From positions 620,001 through 684,000 of the forward strand of contig NZ_NHMK01000009.1 of assembly GCF_002198095.1 (NCBI RefSeq): a stretch of 64,000 bases of DNA. The letters run 5' to 3'. The notes beneath the pieces are model-generated. The model was not told where the DNA came from, made no database searches, and was given only the letters and a program-made list of their open reading frames with translations. A program made the translations under genes and the position numbers. This stretch comes from Deinococcus indicus (GTDB lineage: Bacteria > Deinococcota > Deinococci > Deinococcales > Deinococcaceae). Below, one piece after another: positions 12,374 through 22,300 of this stretch; within the stretch, counting starts at the first letter, position 1; each line of letters starts with the position of its first letter.

Positions 12374-12868
12374 ATGACCGAGCAACCCACCCCCCCGCAG
12401 GCCGGCCAGCCGTTCCCCGCCTTCGCCCTGCCCGACGCCCAGGGCCGCACCCACGCCCTGAGCGACTACGCCGGGCAGTACGTCGTGCTGTACGTGTACC
12501 CCAAGGACGACACGCCCGGCTGCACGAAAGAAGCCTGCGACTTCCGTGACAACGCCGCCCTGAAGGCCCACGGAGCCGCCGTGCTGGGCGTCAGCGCCGA
12601 CGACGCCGGCAGCCACGCCCGCTTCGCGGAGAAGTACTCGCTGCCCTTCCCGCTCCTGAGCGACGACGGCGCCGTCTTCCTGCGCGCCATCGGGTCGTAC
12701 GGCACCAAGAACATGTACGGCAAGGTCACCGAGGGCATCAAACGCCAGACGTTCCTGATCGCCCCGGACGGCACCCTGGTGAAATCCTGGCTGGCCGTGA
12801 AGGTCGACGGGCACGCCGACCACGTGGCTGCCGCCATCGAGAAACACCGCGCCCAGGGGACCGCGTGA
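12374..12868 (+). CDS. bcp: Thioredoxin-dependent peroxiredoxin (BCP/PrxQ type)
   Basis: A 164-residue peroxiredoxin that reduces hydrogen and organic peroxides using a thiol donor. The motif YPKDDTPGCTKEACDFRD carries the peroxidatic cysteine C50 and a second cysteine C55 five residues later, the PrxQ two-cysteine pattern. Full-length, cytoplasmic, no signal peptide. Its stop overlaps the rpiA start by four bases (GTGA), so the two are cotranscribed. Peroxide defence fits the stress-tolerant host suggested here. Confidence 0.95.
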   Translation: MTEQPTPPQAGQPFPAFALPDAQGRTHALSDYAGQYVVLYVYPKDDTPGCTKEACDFRDNAALKAHGAAVLGVSADDAGSHARFAEKYSLPFPLLSDDGAVFLRAIGSYGTKNMYGKVTEGIKRQTFLIAPDGTLVKSWLAVKVDGHADHVAAAIEKHRAQGTA

Positions 12869-13569
12869 GCACTGATCTGCACGCCCCTGACCTGGAGGCC
12901 CTGAAGAAGGAGGCCGCCATCCGCGCCGTCGCCCTGGTCGGCAGCGGCATGCGCGTGGGTCTGGGCACCGGCAGCACCGCGAAGTACGCCATCGAGGAGA
13001 TCGGCCGCCGACTGGCCGCCGGGGAACTGAGCGGCGTGACCGGCGTCGCCACCAGCGAGGCCAGCGACGCCCTGGCCCGGCAGGTCGGCATTCCCGTCGA
13101 GGCGCTCGACCCGCGCCCGCTGGACATCGCCATCGACGGCGCCGACGAGATCGACCCGGCCCTGAACCTGATCAAGGGCCTGGGCGGCGCGCTGCTGCGC
13201 GAGAAACTCACCGAGGTCCAGGCCCGGCAACTGGTGATCATCGCGGACCACACCAAGCTCGTGACCCGCATTGGCGAGAAGGCCCCGCTGCCCATCGAGA
13301 TCGCCCTCTTCGGCTTCCTGAGCACCATCGAACGTCTGCGCGCCGTGCTGCCCGCTGGCCGTCTGCGCCAGAACGGCGCGCAGCCCTACGTCACCGACAA
13401 CGGCAACCTGATCTTCGACGCGCAGATCCCCGAGGGGCACGACATCCACGCCCTCGAACGGCAGCTCAAGGGCACCCTGGGCGTCATCGACACCGGCCTG
13501 TTCCTGGGCATGGCGCAGGTGGCGTTCGTGGCGGCGCCCGACGGCGTGCAGGAACTCCGCCCGCAGTAA
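12865..13569 (+). CDS. rpiA: Ribose-5-phosphate isomerase A
   Basis: A 234-residue enzyme that interconverts ribose 5-phosphate and ribulose 5-phosphate in the pentose phosphate pathway. Family blocks are clear: GLGTGSTAKYAIEEI, the active-site loop DIAIDGADEIDP, and IKGLGGALLREK. Length is normal. The GTG overlaps the peroxiredoxin stop by four bases. A strong hairpin follows 24 bases after the stop. Confidence 0.96.
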   Translation: MSTDLHAPDLEALKKEAAIRAVALVGSGMRVGLGTGSTAKYAIEEIGRRLAAGELSGVTGVATSEASDALARQVGIPVEALDPRPLDIAIDGADEIDPALNLIKGLGGALLREKLTEVQARQLVIIADHTKLVTRIGEKAPLPIEIALFGFLSTIERLRAVLPAGRLRQNGAQPYVTDNGNLIFDAQIPEGHDIHALERQLKGTLGVIDTGLFLGMAQVAFVAAPDGVQELRPQ

Positions 13570-13592
13570 CGGCCGACAGGCCGACAGGCAGA

Positions 13593-13630
13593 GAGGGAGG
13601 CCCCAGGGTTCAGAACCTGGAGCCTCCCTC
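13593..13630. terminator. Bidirectional terminator between rpiA and the SSP411 gene
   Basis: The stem GAGGGAGGC with its exact complement is extended inward by CCAGG/CCTGG, between two convergent genes. Little T-run follows. Confidence 0.75.
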
Positions 13631-13685
13631 GTTCTGGGATCCTGCGCGGCCAGCAGGGGAGGGCCGCGCCCCCCGACGCCCCGGA

Positions 13686-15749
13686 TCAGCCCAGGCGGGC
13701 CAGCTGCGCGTCGAACGTCGCCCCGTCACGGGTGGGCAGGTCGCAGGTGCGGTTCACGCACACGAAGCCCAGGCCCCCGCCGGGCCGGGCCTCCAGCACG
13801 GGCAGGTCACCGCCCGCCTCCGTGAAGGCCAGCGCCGTGAACGGCAGCGCGTGCCGGGCCGCGACGGCCTCCAGCGGCGCCCGCTCCGGCGGCGTTCCGA
13901 TGATGGCGACCTCAGTGTGCGGCGCGTGCAGGAACGCGGCGGCCTGCCACAGCCCCCCGAACCCGCCGGGAGCGGCCAGCATGTCGAGCCGGAAGCTCTC
14001 CACGGTGCGCCGCGCCGTGTCCCCGGCGCCGGGCAGGGCGAAGTAGCGGTCCATCCACAGGGCCAGCAGCGCCCCGGCGGCGTTGTCGCTGATCACGGCG
14101 CTGTCGAAGCCCTGCGCCTGCCGGGTCAGCAGCGCCTCGGCCGACCCGCCGGACGCCATGAACACGCCCGCCCCGTCGTTCCAGAAGTCCCGCTGCGTGA
14201 CCTGCCACAGCTCGCGCGCCCAGTGCAGGTGCGCGGGATCGCCGCCCGCCTGGAACAGCGCGACCAGCCCCAGCGCGTACAGCGCGTGGTCCTCCATCAG
14301 GCCCTCCACGCGCGCCTGGGCGCCGCTCCAGACGTGACGCAGCGTGCCGTCCGGCCGCCGCAGGTGCGCGCGCACGAAGTCGGCGTTGCGGCGCGCGACC
14401 TCCAGGTACGCGGGTTCGCGCAGGATGCGGGCCGCGTCCGCGAAGGCCGCCAGCGCCAGCCCGTTCCAGGAGGTCAGGACCTTGTCGTCCGTGCCGGGTT
14501 GCGTCCGCGTCTGCCGCGCCGCCAGCAGCCGGGCCTTCAGGGCGTCCAGGCGGGCCTGCACCTCCGCTTCCGGCTGGCCCAGTTCGGCCGCCAGGTCCGG
14601 TACGGGCACGGCCACGAACGGCACGGAACGCCGCCCGTAGGCGCGCTGGTGCGGGTCCTCGAAGTTGCCGGGGTCCGTGACGCCCAGGTGCCGCGCGATC
14701 AGCGCCGCGTCCGCCGCCCCGTCGTCCGGGCCGCTGCCGGCCAGCGCCGCCTGCACCTCGGCGGGCGTCCAGGTGAAGGTCAGGCCCTCCACTCCGCCGT
14801 CCGGGGTGGGCGTGTCGGCGTCCTGGGCGCTGTAGAACCCGCCCTGCGGGGCGAGCATCTCGCGGCGCAGGTAGTCCAGCGCGGCCCGCGCCGCCCGCGC
14901 GAACGCCCCGTCGCCGCTCACCTGATAGGCGCGCAGCAGCGTGCGGGTCAGTTGCGCGTTGTCGTACAGCATCTTCTCGAAGTGCGGCACCCGCCACGCG
15001 TCATCCACGCTGTAGCGGTGAAAGCCGCCGCCCAGCTGGTCGTGCAGGCCGCCCGAGAGCATCCGCCGCAGCGTGTGCAGCGCCATCAGCCGCCCGTCCG
15101 GGCGGGTCAGCAGGAAATCCAGCGTGGTCGGCGCCGGGAATTTCGGCGCCCCGCCGAAGCCCCCCCGGTCCGCGTCGAAGGCGCGGCGCAGGTTCTCCAC
15201 GCCGCGTTCCAGCAGCTCCGGCCCGAACGCCCCGTCGGACGGGCGGGGCCGCGCGGCCTCGCGCACGTGCTCGGTCAGCGCCTGCGCGTTCCCCAGCAGC
15301 TTGTCGCGTTCCTCCCGCCACGCGCGCTCCACGCTGCCCATGACCCGCATGAAACTCGGCAGGCCGTGCCCGTCCTGCGGCGGAAAGTACGTGCCGGCGT
15401 AGAACGGCTCGCCCGCCTCCGTCAGGAACACCGTCATGGGCCACCCGCCCTGCCCGGTCAGCGCCTGCGTGGCCGCCATGTACACCGCGTCCACGTCCGG
15501 GCGTTCCTCGCGGTCCACCTTCACGTTCACGAAGTGCCGGTTCATGAACGCCGCCGTCGCCTCGTCCTCGAAACTCTCGTGCGCCATCACGTGACACCAG
15601 TGGCAGGTCGAGTACCCCACCGACAGCAGCACCGGCACGCCGCGCCGCGCCGCCTCCGCGAACGCCTCCTCGCCCCACGGCCACCAGTCCACCGGGTTGC
15701 CGGCGTGCTGCGCGAGGTACGGACTGCTTTCCTGGGCCAGTCGGTTCAT
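13686..15749 (-). CDS. Thioredoxin domain-containing protein, SSP411/YyaL family
   Basis: A 687-residue protein of the DUF255/SSP411 (spermatogenesis-associated protein 20-like) family. A thioredoxin-fold domain occupies about residues 1-165, with [16 protein letters not shown] giving a CxxC site near residue 47. An (alpha/alpha)6-barrel region like those of sugar-processing enzymes follows ([29 protein letters not shown]). Biochemical function in bacteria is not established. The ATG has a TAGGGT promoter box seven bases upstream. It is divergent from the transglutaminase gene. Confidence 0.9.
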   Translation of the reverse strand: MNRLAQESSPYLAQHAGNPVDWWPWGEEAFAEAARRGVPVLLSVGYSTCHWCHVMAHESFEDEATAAFMNRHFVNVKVDREERPDVDAVYMAATQALTGQGGWPMTVFLTEAGEPFYAGTYFPPQDGHGLPSFMRVMGSVERAWREERDKLLGNAQALTEHVREAARPRPSDGAFGPELLERGVENLRRAFDADRGGFGGAPKFPAPTTLDFLLTRPDGRLMALHTLRRMLSGGLHDQLGGGFHRYSVDDAWRVPHFEKMLYDNAQLTRTLLRAYQVSGDGAFARAARAALDYLRREMLAPQGGFYSAQDADTPTPDGGVEGLTFTWTPAEVQAALAGSGPDDGAADAALIARHLGVTDPGNFEDPHQRAYGRRSVPFVAVPVPDLAAELGQPEAEVQARLDALKARLLAARQTRTQPGTDDKVLTSWNGLALAAFADAARILREPAYLEVARRNADFVRAHLRRPDGTLRHVWSGAQARVEGLMEDHALYALGLVALFQAGGDPAHLHWARELWQVTQRDFWNDGAGVFMASGGSAEALLTRQAQGFDSAVISDNAAGALLALWMDRYFALPGAGDTARRTVESFRLDMLAAPGGFGGLWQAAAFLHAPHTEVAIIGTPPERAPLEAVAARHALPFTALAFTEAGGDLPVLEARPGGGLGFVCVNRTCDLPTRDGATFDAQLARLG

Positions 15750-15756
15750 GCCGCCC

Positions 15757-15762
15757 ACCCTA
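15757..15762 (-). promoter_or_regulatory. -10-like box for the SSP411 gene
   Basis: TAGGGT on the minus strand, seven bases before ATG 15749. Confidence 0.5.
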
Positions 15763-15854
15763 GCGTCCCGGCCCGCGCCGCGCGGGGAACATGAACCTTG
15801 CTCCGCGTAGACTTCACACCCACGCGCGCCCGCCCAGGCCGCACACTGGGGCGC

Positions 15855-16757
15855 ATGGCCCAGCCCTCCAGCGCGACCCCCGACCTCACCTTCCAGAACC
15901 CCACCCGGATTCGCGCGGGTTTCCGCCTCACCTTCGACGTGCCGTTCCCCACCCCCATGCTGTTCGTGGTGCAGCCCACCGACCGCCTGCACCCCACCGG
16001 CACCCGCCAGCGCATTGAGGACCAGCGGCCGCTGGGCGCCGCGCCGGGCCTGCACTCGTACACCGACACGCACGGCAACACCGTCTGGCGCGCCCTGGCC
16101 CCCGCCGGGACCTTCACGGTCGGGCACGACCTGATCGCGCAGATCAGCCGGAGCCCTGACCCCACCCTGCCGGGCCTGCCGAAAACCCCGGTCGAGGCGC
16201 TGCCGGACGAGGTCCTCACGTACCTGCTGCCCAGTCGCTACGTGGACAGCGACCTGATCAGCGACGACGCCTGGGCGCGCTTCGGGCACATCCAGGGCGG
16301 CTGGGCGACCGTGCAGGCCATCAGCGACCACCTGTACGGCGCGTGCGTGTACGGCTCGGGCAGCACCAGCGCCACCACCGCCAGTCAGGCGCTCGCCAGT
16401 GGCCGCGCCGTGTGCCGCGACTTCGCGCACATGGGCGTCGCGTACTGCCGCGCCCTGAACATCCCCGCCCGCTACGTGTGCGGCTACCTGCCGGACATCG
16501 ACATCCGGCCCGACCCGGTCCCGATGGACTTCCACGCGTGGTTCGAGGCCTACCTGGACGGCCAGTGGCGCACCTTCGACGCCCGCCACAACCGCCCCCG
16601 CGCCGGCAGGCTCGTGATCGCGCAGGGCCGAGACGCCTCGGACGTGGCCTTCACCACCACCTTCGGCAACGCCCGCCTGACCAGCATGACCGTCTGGGCC
16701 GACGAAGCCCCGGACGGCATGACCCTGGACGACCCGCCCAACCCGCGCGTGTTCTGA
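15855..16757 (+). CDS. Transglutaminase-like domain protein
   Basis: A 300-residue protein with a transglutaminase/protease-like core. The Cys-His-Asp triad is visible: Cys in [17 protein letters not shown], His in [13 protein letters not shown], Asp in RTFDARHN. An N-terminal beta-rich region ([16 protein letters not shown]) precedes it, as in bacterial transglutaminase-like proteins of unknown substrate. No signal peptide. The ATG is chosen because similarity starts after it; an in-frame TTG 57 bases upstream would add a basic, unconserved stretch and would lie before a TAGACT sequence. Substrate unknown. Confidence 0.87.
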   Translation: MAQPSSATPDLTFQNPTRIRAGFRLTFDVPFPTPMLFVVQPTDRLHPTGTRQRIEDQRPLGAAPGLHSYTDTHGNTVWRALAPAGTFTVGHDLIAQISRSPDPTLPGLPKTPVEALPDEVLTYLLPSRYVDSDLISDDAWARFGHIQGGWATVQAISDHLYGACVYGSGSTSATTASQALASGRAVCRDFAHMGVAYCRALNIPARYVCGYLPDIDIRPDPVPMDFHAWFEAYLDGQWRTFDARHNRPRAGRLVIAQGRDASDVAFTTTFGNARLTSMTVWADEAPDGMTLDDPPNPRVF

Positions 16758-16799
16758 AAGCCCGGCCGCCGACCGGACCGCAGGGGGGCCGCCCGCTGG

Positions 16800-16805
16800 T
16801 AAACT
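16800..16805 (+). promoter_or_regulatory. -10-like box for argS
   Basis: TAAACT eight bases before the argS ATG. Confidence 0.5.
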
Positions 16806-16813
16806 CCCAGGTT

Positions 16814-18643
16814 ATGGACCTCAAGGCTCAACTCAAACAGGCGGTCGAGACGGCCGCCGCCGCGCTCGGCGCGCCGCTCGACGTGGCCATTCAGGAAACC
16901 CCGGCCACCAAGCCCGGCGATTACGGCACGCCCGCCGCGTTCCAGATCGCCAAGGCGATCGGCGGGAACCCCGCGCAGGTCGCGCAGCAGCTCGCCCAGA
17001 CGGTCGTACTGCCGCAGGGCATCAGCCGCGTGGAGGCCGCCGGGCCGTTCCTGAACTTCTTCGTGGACGTGGCCGCGTTCGTGCGCGGCGTGGTCGAGCA
17101 GCCCTTCGAGATGCCCGCGCTGGGCGGCAAGGTCGTGATCGAGCACACCAGCGTCAACCCGAACAAGGAACTGCACGTCGGGCACCTGCGCAACGTGGTG
17201 CTGGGCGACTCCATGGCCCGCATCTTCCGCGCGGCCGGGCACACGGTCGAGGTGCAGAACTACATCGACGACACCGGCCGTCAGGCCGCCGAGAGCCTGT
17301 TCGCCGCCGCGCACTACGGCCTGACCTGGGACGGCACCCAGAAGTACGACCACTGGATGGGCGAAGGCTACGTGCGCCTGAACGCCGACCCCGCCAAGGC
17401 CGAACTGGAAAGCGGCATCACGGCCATCATGCACCGCCTGGAAGCCGGGGAGCTGCGCGGCGAGGTCGAGAAGATCGTCCACGCGCACCTCCAGACCTGC
17501 TTCCGCCTGGGCGCCCGCTACGACCTGCTCGCCTGGGAGTCCGACGTGGTCGGCAGCGGCTTCCTCGGGCACGGCCTGAACATCCTGGAGGGCAGCCCCT
17601 ACACCAGCCACCCCACCGAGGGCAAGTTCGCCGGGGCGTTCGTGATGGACGTGTCCGCGTTCATGCCCAACCTGGAGGAATCGAACGTCGTCCTGCGCCG
17701 CAGTGACGGCACTGCCATGTACGTCGCCAAGGACGTGGGCTACCAGTTCTGGAAGTTCGGGCTGTTCGAGGGCATGAAATTCAAGCCGTTTACCACCGAC
17801 CCCGAGGGCAACACCATCTGGACCAGCGCCCCCGACGGCCAGCCCGACACGGAAGGCCGCTTCGGGCACGCGCAGGAAGTCATCAACGTGATCGACTCCC
17901 GCCAGGAACACCCGCAGAAGATCGTCAAGGCGTCCCTGGGCGTGGCAGGCGAGACCGAGAAGGAAGCCCGCTCCATTCACCTGTCGTACGCCTTCGTGAC
18001 CCTGGAAGGGCAGACCATCAGCGGCCGCAAGGGCGTGACCGTCAGCGCCGACGCTGCCATGGACGAGGCGCAGACCCGCGCCCTGGCGGCACTCACGGAA
18101 CTCAACCCGGCCCTCGCCGCCCGCGACGACGCCGCCGAGATCGCCCGCCGCATCGGCATCGGCGCCATCCGCTTCGCCATGCTGAAGGCCGAACCCACCC
18201 GCAAGATCGACTTCCGCTGGGAGCAGGCCCTCGCCCTGAACGGCGACACCGCCCCCTACGTGCAGTACGCCGCCGTGCGCGCCGCGAACATCCTGCGCAA
18301 GGGTGCCGAGGCCGGGTACGCCACCGACGGCACCGGCGCCGCCTGGGACGCCCTGCCCGACATCGACCTCGCGCTCGCCAAGACGGTCGCCAAACTCCCG
18401 GAAGTCGTCGCGCAGAGCGTGCGCGCGCACTCCCCGCACGTCGTCGCGCAGTACGCGCTGGACCTCGCCACCGCCTTCAACGCCTGGTACAACGCCAAAG
18501 ACAAGCAGGGCAAACCCGCCACGAACGTCCTGGCCAGCCCCGAGGGTCTGCGCGAAGCCCGCCTCGCCCTGGTGGCCCGCCTGCGCGTGGCCTTCGAGGA
18601 AACCCTGGCCCTGATCGGCATCGAGATCCCCGCCGCGATGTGA
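16814..18643 (+). CDS. argS: Arginyl-tRNA synthetase
   Basis: A 609-residue class I synthetase that charges tRNA-Arg. The N-terminal Add-1 domain covers about the first 100 residues. The HIGH-type motif is ELHVGHLRN. At the usual KMSKS position there is SGRKGVTVS, a deviation known in part of the ArgRS family. The C-terminal DALR anticodon-binding domain ends the protein (PYVQYAAVRAANIL). The ATG follows a TAAACT box. Its TGA stop is followed immediately by a decayed palindromic element and then a hairpin terminator. Confidence 0.96.
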   Translation: MDLKAQLKQAVETAAAALGAPLDVAIQETPATKPGDYGTPAAFQIAKAIGGNPAQVAQQLAQTVVLPQGISRVEAAGPFLNFFVDVAAFVRGVVEQPFEMPALGGKVVIEHTSVNPNKELHVGHLRNVVLGDSMARIFRAAGHTVEVQNYIDDTGRQAAESLFAAAHYGLTWDGTQKYDHWMGEGYVRLNADPAKAELESGITAIMHRLEAGELRGEVEKIVHAHLQTCFRLGARYDLLAWESDVVGSGFLGHGLNILEGSPYTSHPTEGKFAGAFVMDVSAFMPNLEESNVVLRRSDGTAMYVAKDVGYQFWKFGLFEGMKFKPFTTDPEGNTIWTSAPDGQPDTEGRFGHAQEVINVIDSRQEHPQKIVKASLGVAGETEKEARSIHLSYAFVTLEGQTISGRKGVTVSADAAMDEAQTRALAALTELNPALAARDDAAEIARRIGIGAIRFAMLKAEPTRKIDFRWEQALALNGDTAPYVQYAAVRAANILRKGAEAGYATDGTGAAWDALPDIDLALAKTVAKLPEVVAQSVRAHSPHVVAQYALDLATAFNAWYNAKDKQGKPATNVLASPEGLREARLALVARLRVAFEETLALIGIEIPAAM

Positions 18644-18695
18644 TTCGAACTCGGGTGGAATGGCTGGCAGGGCCGTTCCACCCGAGCGGAGGCGA
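18643..18695 (-). repeat. Decayed ATACGG-type element after argS (copy J)
   Basis: ATTCGAACTCGGGTGGAATGG matches the reverse-oriented end of the family at about 14 of 21 positions, and GGCTGGCAGGGCC matches its terminal hairpin. As in other copies, the first base is the A of the upstream TGA stop. The far end is lost. Confidence 0.5.
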
Positions 18696-18710
18696 TAAGA
18701 ATTACAGAGA

Positions 18711-18742
18711 TGGGCGGCCCCGGTTCTGCGCGGGGCCGCCCA
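18711..18742. terminator. Terminator between argS and the secreted-protein gene
   Basis: A perfect 11-bp stem TGGGCGGCCCC and its complement around a 10-base loop, between convergent genes. Confidence 0.8.
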
Positions 18743-18760
18743 CCTGCTTTCAGGTTGTGC

Positions 18761-19288
18761 TCAGTTCACGCGGACGCTGTTGGCGAGGTTGCGCACGACC
18801 GCCTCGTTGCGGCTGTAGTCCTTGACGTTCCCGGCGATGGTCATGACCAGCATGCGGCCGCCGACGCTGGTGACCATCAGTTCGCGGCGCAGTTCGTCGC
18901 CCTGGCTGGGGGTGGTGAACACGAACTGCGCCCAGGGGGAGCCGCCGAGCGTGACGAGGTTCGCCTTGAGGGCCTTGACGTTCGGCACCTGCGCGCGGAT
19001 CACGCCGGGGAACTGCTCGACGAGTTTGGCGACCTCGTTCTGGGCGAGTTTGCTGGTGCGCCACTCGAAGGCGACGCTGACCTTGCGGTCCTCGGTCATG
19101 AACACGGCGTCCGGGCGGCCGGCGGCGCTGGGGAAGGCGCTGCGGATGCCGGCGGCGCTGAGGGTCAGCATCTTCGCGTTCGGTTCGACGGTCACGGGGA
19201 CGTTGCCGAGCTTCACGGGCGCGGCGGCTGCGAGGCCGGGCAGCAGGAGGCCGGCAGCGAGCGTCAGGGTCAGGGAGCGGGGCTTCAT
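18761..19288 (-). CDS. Secreted protein of unknown function
   Basis: 175 residues. The N-terminus is a clear Sec signal peptide: basic MKPRS, a hydrophobic core, and a likely cleavage after AAA near residue 23. The mature part is small and mixed alpha/beta, with no cysteine and no motif I recognise; it contains EDRKVSVAFEWRTSK and a C-terminal RNEAVVRNLANSV. The size and pattern recall small periplasmic proteins that bind or damp another factor, but that is only an impression. It is monocistronic, with a TAGGGT box nine bases upstream of the ATG. Confidence 0.8.
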   Translation of the reverse strand: MKPRSLTLTLAAGLLLPGLAAAAPVKLGNVPVTVEPNAKMLTLSAAGIRSAFPSAAGRPDAVFMTEDRKVSVAFEWRTSKLAQNEVAKLVEQFPGVIRAQVPNVKALKANLVTLGGSPWAQFVFTTPSQGDELRRELMVTSVGGRMLVMTIAGNVKDYSRNEAVVRNLANSVRVN

Positions 19289-19297
19289 GTCGTTGTC

Positions 19298-19303
19298 ACC
19301 CTA
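19298..19303 (-). promoter_or_regulatory. -10-like box for the secreted-protein gene
   Basis: TAGGGT on the minus strand, nine bases before ATG 19288. Confidence 0.45.
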
Positions 19304-19394
19304 CGCGGTCCCCCACCGGACCTCATGAACTGAACATGAGGAACGTGCGGCGGGAGTCAACTGACGGTCAGCTGAACCGCCCCCCGCACGCCGT

Positions 19395-21008
19395 TCAGGG
19401 CCGTTCCAGGGCACCGAGCAGGAAGCGGGCGGCGCGGCCGCCGATCATCATGCTCGTGGCGTTGGTGTTCGCGTGAATGATGCGCGGCATGACGCTGGCG
19501 TCCGCGACCCACAGGCCCCGCGCGCCCCGCAGCGCCAGCTGGCGGTCCACCACGGCGTCCGGCCCGTCGCCCAGCGCCGCCGTCCCGACCGGGTGGTACA
19601 GCGTGGCGCACTCCTGCTGCACGTGGCGGCGCAGGCCCGCGTCGGTACGCACGCCCTCGCCCGGCAGGACTTCCGCGCCGCGCAGGCCCGACAGCGGGGC
19701 CGAGGCGGCGATCTCGCGGGCCTGCCGCACGCCCGCGATCAGGCTCTGCACGTCCCGCTCGTCCGACAGGTACGCCGGGTCGATGACCGGCGCCGCCTGC
19801 GGATCGGCAGACGCCAGCGTGATCCGCCCGCGACTGTGCGTGTCCACCAGCACCGGCCCGACCGTGAAGTGGTCGCCGGGTTCGGTCTTCGCGCCGTGAT
19901 CCCGGAAGTACGCCGGACCGAAATGAAACTGGATGTCCGGGTCGTCCGCGCCTGCGTCCAGGCCGGGCCGGGCGTGCGAGAACGCGCTCGCCTCGGCCAC
20001 GTTGCTGCTCAGGGGGCCGCTGCGGTCCCACAGGTAGCGGGCCAGCGCCTCGGCCTGCGGCACGCGGTCCAGCGAGGTCAGGCGCGAGCGCGTGATGACC
20101 GGCACCGCCAGGTGATCCTGCAACCCGGCGCCCACGCCCGGCAGTTCCAGCTGCGTTCCGATGCCGTGCCGGGACAGTTCCGCGTGCGGCCCGACGCCCG
20201 AGAGCATCAGCAGTTGCGGGGTCTGCACCGCGCCCGCCGCGAGCATCACCGCGCCCGCCGGGGCGTCCAGCGTGCGCCCCTGCCAGCGCAGCCGCACGCC
20301 CGAGGCGCGCAGCGTGTCGCCGCGCCCCGACCACAGCACCCGCAGGACGTGCGCGCCGGTCAGGACCGTCAGGTTCGGGTGGTTCAGGACCGGGCTCAGG
20401 AACGCCCGGAACGCGCTGTAGCGTTCGCCGCGCCGGTGGTTGCTCTCCAGCAGCGCCGCGCCCTCCAGCACCCCGTCGTTGAAGGTGCGGGCGACCGGCA
20501 CGCCCAGCCCCAGGGCCGCCGCGCGCACGAACGCCTCGCTCAGCGCGTGCGACCCGGCCCGCGCGCCCGCCGGCATCGGGCCGTCCGTGCCGCGTGCCTC
20601 GGACGGCTCGCCCCGGTAGGATTCCTGCGCGCGGAATTCCGGCAGCACGTCCTCCCAGGTCCAGCCGTCGCCCCAGCCGTCGAAATCCCGCCTGGAGCCG
20701 CGGATCCAGATGGTCGCGTTGATGGCGCTGCTGCCGCCCAGCACCTTCCCGCGCGGCCAGTAGAAGGTCCGGCCGCCCGCGTGCGCCTGCGGGGTGGTCG
20801 TCAGGTTCCAGTCCACGGCGCTGCGGAACAGTTTCGGGAACGCGCCGGGCGCGCGGATCAGCGGGTTGGTGTCCGGCCCGCCCGCCTCCAGCAGCAGCAC
20901 CCGCAGGCCTGCGTCCAGCAGCCGCCGCGCCGCGACGCACCCGCCCGACCCGGCACCCACGATGACGACGTCCGCGCGCGGGCGCGACTCCAGTGAATTC
21001 AGTGTCAT
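19395..21008 (-). CDS. GMC family FAD-dependent oxidoreductase (choline dehydrogenase-like)
   Basis: A 537-residue GMC oxidoreductase. The FAD-binding Rossmann motif is VVIVGAGSGGCVAARRL, followed by LLEAGG. The GMC signatures are RGKVLGGSSAINATIWIRG and the second signature around AGAVQTPQLLMLSGVGP. Near the C-terminus are ATLYHPVGTAALG and ANTNATSMMIGG, which carry the active-site His and Asn positions. Such enzymes oxidise alcohols (choline, aliphatic or sugar alcohols); the substrate is not clear from sequence. Divergent from argJ with only 61 bases between start codons, each gene with its own -10-like box. Confidence 0.92.
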   Translation of the reverse strand: MTLNSLESRPRADVVIVGAGSGGCVAARRLLDAGLRVLLLEAGGPDTNPLIRAPGAFPKLFRSAVDWNLTTTPQAHAGGRTFYWPRGKVLGGSSAINATIWIRGSRRDFDGWGDGWTWEDVLPEFRAQESYRGEPSEARGTDGPMPAGARAGSHALSEAFVRAAALGLGVPVARTFNDGVLEGAALLESNHRRGERYSAFRAFLSPVLNHPNLTVLTGAHVLRVLWSGRGDTLRASGVRLRWQGRTLDAPAGAVMLAAGAVQTPQLLMLSGVGPHAELSRHGIGTQLELPGVGAGLQDHLAVPVITRSRLTSLDRVPQAEALARYLWDRSGPLSSNVAEASAFSHARPGLDAGADDPDIQFHFGPAYFRDHGAKTEPGDHFTVGPVLVDTHSRGRITLASADPQAAPVIDPAYLSDERDVQSLIAGVRQAREIAASAPLSGLRGAEVLPGEGVRTDAGLRRHVQQECATLYHPVGTAALGDGPDAVVDRQLALRGARGLWVADASVMPRIIHANTNATSMMIGGRAARFLLGALERP

Positions 21009-21016
21009 TTGCACCG

Positions 21017-21022
21017 AGTATA
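21017..21022 (-). promoter_or_regulatory. -10-like box for the GMC oxidoreductase gene
   Basis: TATACT on the minus strand, eight bases before ATG 21008. Confidence 0.55.
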
Positions 21023-21056
21023 GACCCGCCCCGGACGCGCCCGGCCCGCCGCCCGC

Positions 21057-21062
21057 TACACT
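21057..21062 (+). promoter_or_regulatory. -10-like box for argJ
   Basis: TACACT seven bases before ATG 21070. Confidence 0.55.
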
Positions 21063-21069
21063 CCGCTGC

Positions 21070-22227
21070 ATGAGTGGCCTGACGTTCCCCACCGGCTTCA
21101 CCGCCGCCGCCATGGCGGCCGGTATCAAACCCAGCGGCAAGACCGACCTGAGCGGCGTGACCAGCGCCCGTGACTGCACTTGGGCCTTCGCGGGCACCCG
21201 CAGCACCACCGCCGCCGCCTGCGTCACCCGCAACCGTGAACTGTACGCGCAGGGAACGCCCGTGCGCGCCCTGCTGGTCAACGCCGGCAACGCGAACGCC
21301 GCCACCGGCCGGCGCGGCGCGAACGACAACGCCGACATGGCCGACGCCTTCGGCAGCGTCCTGAACGTGGACCCTGGGGCCGTCCTGACCGCCAGCACCG
21401 GCATCATCGGGCACCTGCTGCCCATGGACAGGGTCCTGAGTGGCATCGAGCACCTCCCGGACGAACTGGACGGCGCCGCCGATCCCTTCGCCGCCGCGAT
21501 CATGACCACCGACACGCACCCCAAGACCGCCAGCGTCACCCTGGGCAGCGGCGCGCGCATCGTGGGGACCGCCAAGGGCAGCGGCATGATCCACCCGGAC
21601 ATGGCGACCATGTTCGCCTTCGCCTTCACCGACGCACAGATCGACCAGACGGCGCTGCGCGAGGCGTTCCCCGCCATCGTGAACCGCACCTTCAACGCCG
21701 TCACCGTGGACGGCGACACCAGCACCAACGATATGGCCGTCGTCCTGTGCAACGGCGAGGCTGGCCCCGCCGACCTGACCGAATTCCTGACCGCCCTGGA
21801 AGGCGTCATGCGTGACCTCGCCCGGCAGATCGCCGCCGACGGCGAGGGCGCCACGAAACTCCTGACCGTGCAGGTCAGCGGCGCCCGCACCGAGGCCGAA
21901 GCCCTGGCCGCCGCCCGCACCTGCTGCGTCAGCCCCCTGCTGAAAAGCGCCGTCCACGGCAACGACCCCAACTGGGGCCGCGTGATCATGGCGGTCGGCC
22001 GCAGCGGCGCGCAGGCAGACATCGAACGCCTGACCGTCAGCGTGCAGGGCCACCCCGTGTTCGGCGGCAAACCGCTCCCGTACGACGACGCCCAGGTCAG
22101 CGCCAGCATGAAAGCCGAGGAAGTCGTCTTCACCATCGACCTCGGCGTCGGCGACGCCCACGGCGAGGCCTGGGGCTGCGACCTCAGCGCCGAGTACGTC
22201 AGCATCAACGCCGACTACACGACCTGA
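21070..22227 (+). CDS. argJ: Glutamate N-acetyltransferase / amino-acid acetyltransferase ArgJ
   Basis: A 385-residue ornithine acetyltransferase that moves acetyl groups from N-acetylornithine to glutamate in arginine synthesis; the bifunctional forms also use acetyl-CoA. The self-cleavage site is in KGSGMIHPDMATMF: the chain splits before the threonine, which becomes the nucleophile. Also seen are LLVNAGNANAATG and the NDMAVVLCNG block. The C-terminal SVHG-type segment HGNDPNWGRVIMAVGR is typical. With the argC-like gene at 36726 it could serve arginine synthesis, but the two are unlinked. Confidence 0.95.
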   Translation: MSGLTFPTGFTAAAMAAGIKPSGKTDLSGVTSARDCTWAFAGTRSTTAAACVTRNRELYAQGTPVRALLVNAGNANAATGRRGANDNADMADAFGSVLNVDPGAVLTASTGIIGHLLPMDRVLSGIEHLPDELDGAADPFAAAIMTTDTHPKTASVTLGSGARIVGTAKGSGMIHPDMATMFAFAFTDAQIDQTALREAFPAIVNRTFNAVTVDGDTSTNDMAVVLCNGEAGPADLTEFLTALEGVMRDLARQIAADGEGATKLLTVQVSGARTEAEALAAARTCCVSPLLKSAVHGNDPNWGRVIMAVGRSGAQADIERLTVSVQGHPVFGGKPLPYDDAQVSASMKAEEVVFTIDLGVGDAHGEAWGCDLSAEYVSINADYTT

Positions 22228-22300
22228 ACCGGGACGCGGCGCGCGGGGAGCGGCGCTCAGCGTTCCTTGTCGATTGGCTCCCGGCCCGCATTGCCGGCGG

